From: Planctomycetota bacterium
Lineage (GTDB): Bacteria > Planctomycetota > Phycisphaerae > WQYP01
Assembly (NCBI GenBank): GCA_021852225.1
Contig: JAJZOA010000248.1
Coordinates: 1 to 7,325, forward strand
DNA: 7,325 bases
Direction: 5' to 3'
The notes under the pieces are model-generated. The model had not been told where the DNA came from. It did no database searches and worked only from the letters and a program-made list of their open reading frames with translations. The translations under genes and the position numbers were made by a program. Below, one piece after another: positions 1 through 5,620 of this stretch; position 1 is the stretch's first letter; each line of letters begins with the position of its first letter.

Positions 1-1
1 G

Positions 2-91
2 CGCCGCCGTAATGGCTACAGTGTCATGACACGTCTAAGGTCCGAACTCAAGGCGATGATCGCACGCGGAGAGGAGATCAAATGTCGTTAA
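2..91 (+). CDS. Possible 3' end of an unrecognised gene cut by the window edge
   Basis: One frame is open from the left edge to a TAA at 89-91, giving 29 residues that end in ARGEEIKCR. The composition (basic and amphipathic, with a stretch like RLRSELKAMIARGEE that could form a helix) is what the C-terminus of a soluble protein often looks like. Its last codons overlap the start of the next short ORF, and an SD-like GAGGAG lies inside it, as in tightly packed operons. An ATG at 26 could also start a shorter ORF. The fragment is too short to assign a family, and an open frame of this length can occur by chance. Confidence 0.3.
   Translation, partial: RRRNGYSVMTRLRSELKAMIARGEEIKCR
71..76 (+). 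promoter_or_regulatory. Strong Shine-Dalgarno before the 26-codon ORF
   Basis: GAGGAG at 71-76 lies 5 nt before the ATG at 82. This is one of the best SD matches in the window and is the main reason to take the following short hydrophobic ORF seriously. Confidence 0.5.
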
Positions 92-162
92 TTCCATTGC
101 TTTTTCTGCTTAAGTTAATGGCATTCGCGGCTGCCCCTAGATTCCACCCGTATTCCAGGTAA
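82..162 (+). CDS. Small hydrophobic peptide ORF, 26 aa, function unknown
   Basis: ATG at 82 opens 26 codons ending at TAA 160-162. The N-terminal half is strongly hydrophobic (MSLIPLLFLLKLMAFAAAP), followed by a short polar tail (RFHPYSR). It could be a single-pass membrane peptide, a truncated signal-peptide-like sequence, or a leader peptide for the 113-aa gene that starts 20 nt downstream. It overlaps the end of the preceding open frame by 10 nt and has an excellent SD at 71-76. I recognise no family. The hydrophobic run is broken by one Lys, and the ORF is short enough that chance remains possible. Confidence 0.35.
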   Translation: MSLIPLLFLLKLMAFAAAPRFHPYSR

Positions 163-182
163 TCGTCGTTGAGGAATCAGGT

Positions 183-524
183 ATGTCGTTTGATGTTTTA
201 AGGCCTATAGTGCAACAAGTCGCGGGCCAGCTTGCGCGCGGACAATACGCGCAAGTGATAGATAGGTGCCTTAAGTCGCGATTGACCGCCGATGATTTGC
301 GAGCGGTGATTCGCAATTACGGGCGTAAAATAGTCCCGCCCCCAGCCGGCGCTTATATTGGCCTTGATGCAGTACAGGTGAAGGGTGCGGTTGTGCCGAC
401 GTGGTCAATACGAGCACCGCTCTGGACATCGGAAGAAGGGCGCTCCGACCTGACACTTGAGATGACCATCACCTTGGGCACGGGGAGTCCTCGCGTGGTG
501 CTGGACGACCTGCATGTACTGTGA
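183..524 (+). CDS. Conserved-looking hypothetical protein, 113 aa
   Basis: The ATG at 183 is preceded by GAGG at 171-174 with 8 nt spacing, and translation ends at TGA 522-524. The product looks like a small soluble alpha+beta protein. An N-terminal helical part (about residues 1-47, VLRPIVQQVAGQLARGQYAQVI) is followed by a strand-rich part with the phrases YGRKIVPPP (46-54), VPTWSIRAPLWTSEEGRSDL (71-90) and VVLDDLHVL at the very end. I see no signal peptide, membrane segment or catalytic motif. The 'LWT.EEGRSDLTLE ... DDLHVL' pattern recalls a small family of uncharacterised bacterial proteins (from memory perhaps DUF7668; not verified). Small proteins like this sometimes sit beside toxins or mobile DNA, and this one is in the accessory part of the window. 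Several AGG and ATA codons set it apart somewhat from the housekeeping genes. The function is unknown. Confidence 0.7.
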   Translation: MSFDVLRPIVQQVAGQLARGQYAQVIDRCLKSRLTADDLRAVIRNYGRKIVPPPAGAYIGLDAVQVKGAVVPTWSIRAPLWTSEEGRSDLTLEMTITLGTGSPRVVLDDLHVL

Positions 525-557
525 ACTCTGGTGCATCAGTGAAACCGCCTGTGTCTT

Positions 558-577
558 ATGAACTGAAAGGAGTTCAT
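558..577. repeat. Short perfect inverted repeat (hairpin) after the 113-aa gene
   Basis: ATGAACT (558-564) and AGTTCAT (571-577) are perfect inverted repeats around a 6-nt loop, GAAAGG. There is no T-run after either arm, so it is not a classical intrinsic terminator. On the + strand the loop and right arm hold an SD-like AAAGGAG (566-572) followed by ATG-GAA-TGA (579-587), a start codon with almost no reading frame. The stretch 525-714 otherwise holds no ORF I can support. Confidence 0.4.
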
Positions 578-710
578 CATGGAATGATCCAATAATATGG
601 ACAGCCGCCGTGCTCTTGACGTATACAAATATCCCATTGAAGTAATGTTATACAGACACCCCAGACGGTGAAAAATTGGCCACGAGATGTGGGGGCGTCA
701 ATGGGCGCGC

Positions 711-743
711 AAAAGGAGCACCGCATTTGTGGTGCGGTGCTCC
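711..743 (-). terminator. Intrinsic terminator downstream of ahcY
   Basis: Arms 715-725 and 733-743 form a perfect 11-bp GC-rich stem (GGAGCACCGCA with its complement) around a 7-nt loop. On the minus strand the stem is followed by TTTT (complement of 711-714). It lies about 45 nt past the ahcY stop codon, the right place and polarity to end the arsR-ahcY transcript. On the + strand the trailing sequence has only a broken T-rich run, so it might act weakly in both directions and separate ahcY from the convergent accessory genes. Confidence 0.75.
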
Positions 744-788
744 GTGGCGACTTTCTTATTTGGCTATATCGCTAAAATATTCTGCCAA

Positions 789-3114
<2,326 letters not shown>

Positions 3115-3284
3115 CCGGATAGAATGATAGTTGATGGCGGGGCGATTGGCAAGCGCCGCATGGAACGGTGGCAGCGACGGTGTGCCGGAACAGGCCCGGA
3201 ATGGTCATTGGCCCGCCCTTGGTCAGGGCCGGATTAACGATCGGGCGCTTTTGAAGTTAATGGCGCGCGGGCGGATCAAAGTTC

Positions 3285-3313
3285 CGGCCACGTTTGGCCG
3301 ATAATTATATCGG
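3285..3313. repeat. Two overlapping inverted repeats in the divergent promoter region
   Basis: The first repeat is CGGCCA (3285-3290), spacer CGTT, TGGCCG (3295-3300). The second is CCGATA (3298-3303), spacer ATTA, TATCGG (3308-3313). They share the CCG at 3298-3300. The second repeat contains TATAAT on the minus strand (complement of 3304-3309), a possible -10 box for arsR-ahcY with a leader of roughly 180 nt. A protein bound to this repeat would cover that box. No good -35 is visible, so the minus-strand promoter is tentative. Confidence 0.35.
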
Positions 3314-3350
3314 TGCTGCGTTCCGCCGACGATGCCGGAGAAATGCACGC

Positions 3351-3356
3351 TATAAT
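3351..3356 (+). promoter_or_regulatory. Probable -10 box of the manA operon
   Basis: A perfect TATAAT lies 50 nt before the manA GTG start, predicting a leader of about 40 nt. The hexamer at the 17-bp spacing position (GACGAT, 3328-3333) is a poor match to TTGACA, so the promoter may be weak, activator-dependent, or read by a different sigma factor. Its position also argues against the longer manA start (TTG at 3356), which touches this box. Confidence 0.45.
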
Positions 3357-3406
3357 TGATAGTGCGGCCAGCACCACCACAACATGAAAATGAAGGATTG
3401 TATTAC

Positions 3407-4450
3407 GTGACTATATACCCGCTGAAATTTTCCCCTGTATTTCAAGAACGTATCTGGGGTGGACAGAAAATCCGCCAGATTCTTGGTCGACCCGTACCGC
3501 GTGAACTTTACAAGGCGCGCCTGGGGGAATCCTGGGAATTGGCCGATCTGCCCGCCGGTTCTGTCAAGGCGGATTCCACCGGCGCTGCTTCAGATGGCAG
3601 CTTGTCCAGCCGGATCATCAATGGCCCCCTGGGCAAGCAATCCCTGCATGATGTGCTTGGGAAGTACCGGGCCGAATTGATGGGCCGGGCAGCAACCGAA
3701 AATGCGCATTTTCCACTGCTGATAAAATTTCTGGATGCCGCCGCCGATTTGTCGGTACAGGTACACCCCAACCGGGCGTACGCGGCAGCACATCCCGGTG
3801 CAGATCTGAAAAGCGAGGCCTGGTATGTCATTGAAGCCGCGCCAGGTGCCAAAATATATAAAGGCGTCAAGCCGGGCGTAACCCGCGATATGTTCGCGGC
3901 AGCCTTGCAGGCCGGAACGGTAGACCGCCTGTTGCAGGCGGTGTCGGTGCATGCGGGTGATTGCCATTTTCTGGAATCCGGCACGGTTCATGCGCTGGGC
4001 GCAGGCGTATTGGTCGCTGAGGTGCAAACTCCCAGCGACACGACTTTCCGGGTTTTTGACTGGAATCGCCTGGGGCGGGACGGCAAGGCCCGGACGTTGC
4101 ATATTCAAGACGCTTTGGAGGTCATAGATTTCTCGCCGGGCGTTTCCGCACCACCACAACGTCGCAATTATCTCATTGATGATACCATTGTAACCGAGCT
4201 GGTTTCCTGCGATTACTTTTCCATCCATCGGCTGACCGTACCGGAGGGAAGTCAGACCTTGCCTGCGCAGTGGCTTGATGAGAAGCCGGAAGTATGGATG
4301 TGTCTAACGGGACAGGGGGTGCTGGAAATTCTCGACGCCATGCCGCTGGCATTTGCCGCCGGGGAGACCGTTTTAATTCCGGCCACCGCCCGGCAGATAC
4401 GCCTGCGCGTGGTCAGCGCGTGTACACTGCTGCGGATTACGATGCCATAA
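3407..4450 (+). CDS. manA: Mannose-6-phosphate isomerase, class I (zinc-dependent)
   Basis: It interconverts fructose-6-phosphate and mannose-6-phosphate in the cytosol, linking glycolysis to GDP-mannose and cell-surface sugar synthesis or to mannose use. From the GTG start the protein has 347 residues, typical of the shorter bacterial class I enzymes. It opens with the family signature YPLKFSPVFQERIWGGQKI (4-22). Zinc ligands are visible: Q118 and H120 in SVQVHPN, E137 in LKSEAWY, and H195 in SGTVHALG. The substrate-site phrase TPSDTTFRVFDWNR (208-221) includes the conserved R215. The C-terminal cupin-like part ends with GQGVLEI and AAGETVLIPA. The GTG at 3407 is preferred over the in-frame TTG at 3356: TGAAGGA (3391-3397) sits 9 nt upstream, the conserved N-terminus begins there, and the earlier start overlaps the -10 box. 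It is the first gene of the + strand run leading to metH. Confidence 0.95.
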   Translation: MTIYPLKFSPVFQERIWGGQKIRQILGRPVPRELYKARLGESWELADLPAGSVKADSTGAASDGSLSSRIINGPLGKQSLHDVLGKYRAELMGRAATENAHFPLLIKFLDAAADLSVQVHPNRAYAAAHPGADLKSEAWYVIEAAPGAKIYKGVKPGVTRDMFAAALQAGTVDRLLQAVSVHAGDCHFLESGTVHALGAGVLVAEVQTPSDTTFRVFDWNRLGRDGKARTLHIQDALEVIDFSPGVSAPPQRRNYLIDDTIVTELVSCDYFSIHRLTVPEGSQTLPAQWLDEKPEVWMCLTGQGVLEILDAMPLAFAAGETVLIPATARQIRLRVVSACTLLRITMP

Positions 4451-4486
4451 TCAGGTTGGTCTTGAGCGTGAAACGGGCGTCGGGGC

Positions 4487-4594
4487 GTGATGGAAGTTTA
4501 CCCCAAGCAGGCCTGGGATTATATGATGCGGCGGTGGCCGGAAGGACAATTTGTCGGATGCATCGCATCGGTGTGGAAATGCAGGATTGGATAA
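4487..4594 (+). CDS. Possible small ORF (34-35 aa) in the manA-pseudouridine synthase gap
   Basis: GTG at 4487, or the adjoining ATG at 4490, opens a frame that stops at TAA 4592-4594, four bases before the ATG of the next gene. The peptide is unusual for random DNA: it has three Trp and two Cys, with the phrases YPKQAWDYMMRRWPEGQF and ASVWKCRIG. The frame covers most of the 148-bp gap. The SD is poor (GGGG right before GTG). It could be a translated leader coupled to the pseudouridine synthase gene, or chance. I recognise no family. Confidence 0.25.
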   Translation: MMEVYPKQAWDYMMRRWPEGQFVGCIASVWKCRIG

Positions 4595-4598
4595 CGCA

Positions 4599-5528
4599 AT
4601 GAAAGTACGATTACAAAAATTCATGGCCGATTGCGGCGTTGCGGCGCGGCGTAAGTGCGAGCAGTTAATTCTTGAGGGGCAGGTGCGTGTCAATGGGCAT
4701 GTGCCGGCAAAATTGCCGGTGCTCATTGACCCGGAAAAAGATACCATAACCGTGGGAGATGATCTTGTTGAAGCTCTGAAGCCGGAAAAACCGGTCTATC
4801 TGCTGCTGTATAAACCCAAGGGCGTGCTGGTGACACGCAATGATCCGGCGGATCGAAAAACGGTCCATGAACTGCTGCCGGGCGTCACGGCGCGACTTTT
4901 TCCCGTGGGCCGATTGGATATGGATTCGCGCGGGTTGGTGCTGATGACCAATGACGGGGAATTGGCCAATGCCATATCTCATCCGCGATATGGCGTGGAA
5001 AAAACTTACGTGGTGACTGTGGATGCCCGTTTAACACCAGAAGCGGTGGAACGTGTGCGCAAGGGTATCTGGCTGGGAGCGCCCGATGGCGGCAGGGCCA
5101 TACGGGCGGAGGGTTTTACCCTGCGCGTGTTGTCACGTCAACGGGGCAAGACGATTCTGGAAGTTAAAATTGCCGAGGGGAAAAATCGGGAATTCCGCCG
5201 CGTGCTGGCCCGCTTTGGATATCGCGTTCATGATATGTTCCGTGTGGCGATTGCGGAAACGATTACGGCTGCGGGCTTAAATCCCGGTGAATCCCGACCG
5301 ATATCGCCCAAGGAACTGCAATGGCTGCGCACGGTCAGTTCGCCGGAGTATCACGATCAAAAGCGACAGGCCACACAAAAATGGTTTGAACGCAAGGAAA
5401 TGGAAAAGGAACGCAAGCGGCTGCAACATTCGCCCGCCTCGACCGACTCCCATGCCGCCAGGCCTTCCACCAAGCCGCGACTGCGGGTCGCGCCCCGGAA
5501 AGACATCGGCAGAGGCGCAAAATCATGA
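4599..5528 (+). CDS. rRNA pseudouridine synthase, RsuA/RluB/RluE/RluF family
   Basis: It isomerises a specific uridine in ribosomal RNA to pseudouridine. The 309-aa product has an N-terminal S4 RNA-binding domain (about 1-60: VRLQKFMADCGVAARRKCEQ, GQVRVNG), then the catalytic domain with the family motif GRLDMDSRGLVLMTNDG (104-120), whose D107 is the expected nucleophile. Further signatures are LLYKPKGVLVTRND (69-82) and AEGKNREFRRVLARFGY (192-208), the latter with EFRRV where many relatives have QVRRM. After about residue 262 comes a low-complexity, highly basic tail rich in K, R, S and P. The ATG at 4599 is preferred over the in-frame TTG at 4551 because the S4 homology starts there and GCAGGA lies 12 nt upstream. 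RluB (23S rRNA) seems more likely than RsuA, but the target cannot be fixed from sequence. It lies in the manA-metH gene run. Confidence 0.93.
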   Translation: MKVRLQKFMADCGVAARRKCEQLILEGQVRVNGHVPAKLPVLIDPEKDTITVGDDLVEALKPEKPVYLLLYKPKGVLVTRNDPADRKTVHELLPGVTARLFPVGRLDMDSRGLVLMTNDGELANAISHPRYGVEKTYVVTVDARLTPEAVERVRKGIWLGAPDGGRAIRAEGFTLRVLSRQRGKTILEVKIAEGKNREFRRVLARFGYRVHDMFRVAIAETITAAGLNPGESRPISPKELQWLRTVSSPEYHDQKRQATQKWFERKEMEKERKRLQHSPASTDSHAARPSTKPRLRVAPRKDIGRGAKS

Positions 5529-5620
5529 CCGACGTATCGGCATCATGTGAACCGGCATGTTTCAGGTGCCGATGTAACGTCCCGACACGCGAAGGGCGCA
5601 AAATGAGTAAAGAATCATGA
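5525..5620 (+). CDS. Small cysteine-rich ORF (31 aa) coupled to both neighbours by ATGA overlaps
   Basis: ATG 5525 overlaps the TGA of the pseudouridine synthase (5526-5528), and the ORF's own TGA (5618-5620) overlaps the metH ATG (5617-5619). Both junctions are the four-base ATGA typical of translationally coupled genes. AGAGG (5511-5515) lies 9 nt before its start. The 31-residue peptide has four cysteines at positions 8, 12, 15 and 17 (CEPACFRCRC) and a basic, polar C-terminus (REGRKMSKES). The spacing CX3CX2CXC could bind a metal or iron-sulfur cluster; CX3CX2C is also the radical-SAM signature, but the peptide is far too short for that fold. It fills the whole gap between the two genes. 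It might serve only to carry ribosomes through a hairpin to metH. I recognise no family. Confidence 0.4.
   Translation: MTDVSASCEPACFRCRCNVPTREGRKMSKES
5532..5580 (+). promoter_or_regulatory. Extended imperfect hairpin just before metH
   Basis: ATCGGCATC (5536-5544) pairs with GGTGCCGAT (5565-5573), with one G-U. Below it ACGT (5532-5535) pairs with ACGT (5577-5580) past a 3-nt bulge, and inside it TGAA (5548-5551) pairs with TTCA (5561-5564). No T-run follows, so it is not a simple terminator. As mRNA it would sit about 36 nt before the metH ATG and could affect ribosome passage or processing. It lies entirely within the small cysteine-rich ORF. Confidence 0.35.
5591..5596 (+). promoter_or_regulatory. 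Shine-Dalgarno placed for an internal ATG rather than for the metH ATG
   Basis: GAAGGG lies 6 nt before ATG 5603, which is in the frame of the small ORF and ends after five codons (MSKES). It is 20 nt from the metH ATG at 5617, too far for direct use. Only a weak AAAGA (5609-5613) stands close to the metH start. Ribosomes may therefore load at 5603, terminate at 5618-5620 and restart at the overlapping metH ATG. Confidence 0.35.

Larger units (their letters stand above)
3115..3406. other. Divergent intergenic region between arsR (minus) and manA (plus)
   Basis: I see no supported gene in this 292-bp stretch. It should hold the promoters of both transcription units. It contains a TATAAT for the + strand (3351-3356), two overlapping inverted repeats (3285-3313), a TATAAT on the minus strand (complement of 3304-3309), and a looser GGCCC/GGGCC pair near 3210-3230. 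The middle portion is GC-rich and repetitive in GGCCG-like words. Confidence 0.6.
5514..5604 (+). repeat. Short direct repeat flanking the rRNA pseudouridine synthase-metH junction
   Basis: GGCGCAAAAT is present at 5514-5523 and 5595-5604, exactly 81 bp apart (27 codons). AATCATGA also follows each copy, at 5521-5528 and 5613-5620, each time providing an ATGA stop/start overlap. The junction looks as if a piece containing the gene end and the next start was duplicated, or as if similar ribosome-loading signals were used twice. Confidence 0.4.

Noticed and set aside
616..653. Promoter-like TTGACG followed by TATAC-containing sequence on the + strand
   Set aside because: No -10 hexamer falls at 16-18 bp from TTGACG, and no gene lies downstream on that strand.
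3356..3406. 17-codon N-terminal extension of manA from TTG 3356
   Set aside because: The TTG touches the TATAAT box, the extension (MIVRPAPPQHENEGLYY) is not family-like, and a good SD precedes GTG 3407.
3508..4228. Minus-strand frames of 158 and 212 codons inside manA
   Set aside because: The manA reading has conserved zinc ligands and signature motifs; the antisense products resemble no protein family.
4551..4598. 16-codon N-terminal extension of the pseudouridine synthase from TTG 4551
   Set aside because: The S4-domain homology begins at MKVRLQKF (ATG 4599), and the extension has no family resemblance.
5546..5575. Radical-SAM-like CX3CX2C in the 31-aa ORF taken as an enzyme
   Set aside because: The whole peptide is 31 residues, far below any radical-SAM barrel; at most it could be a metal-binding motif.
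5532..5580. Rho-independent terminator between the pseudouridine synthase gene and metH
   Set aside because: The hairpin is followed by a CG-rich sequence without a T-run, so termination is unlikely.
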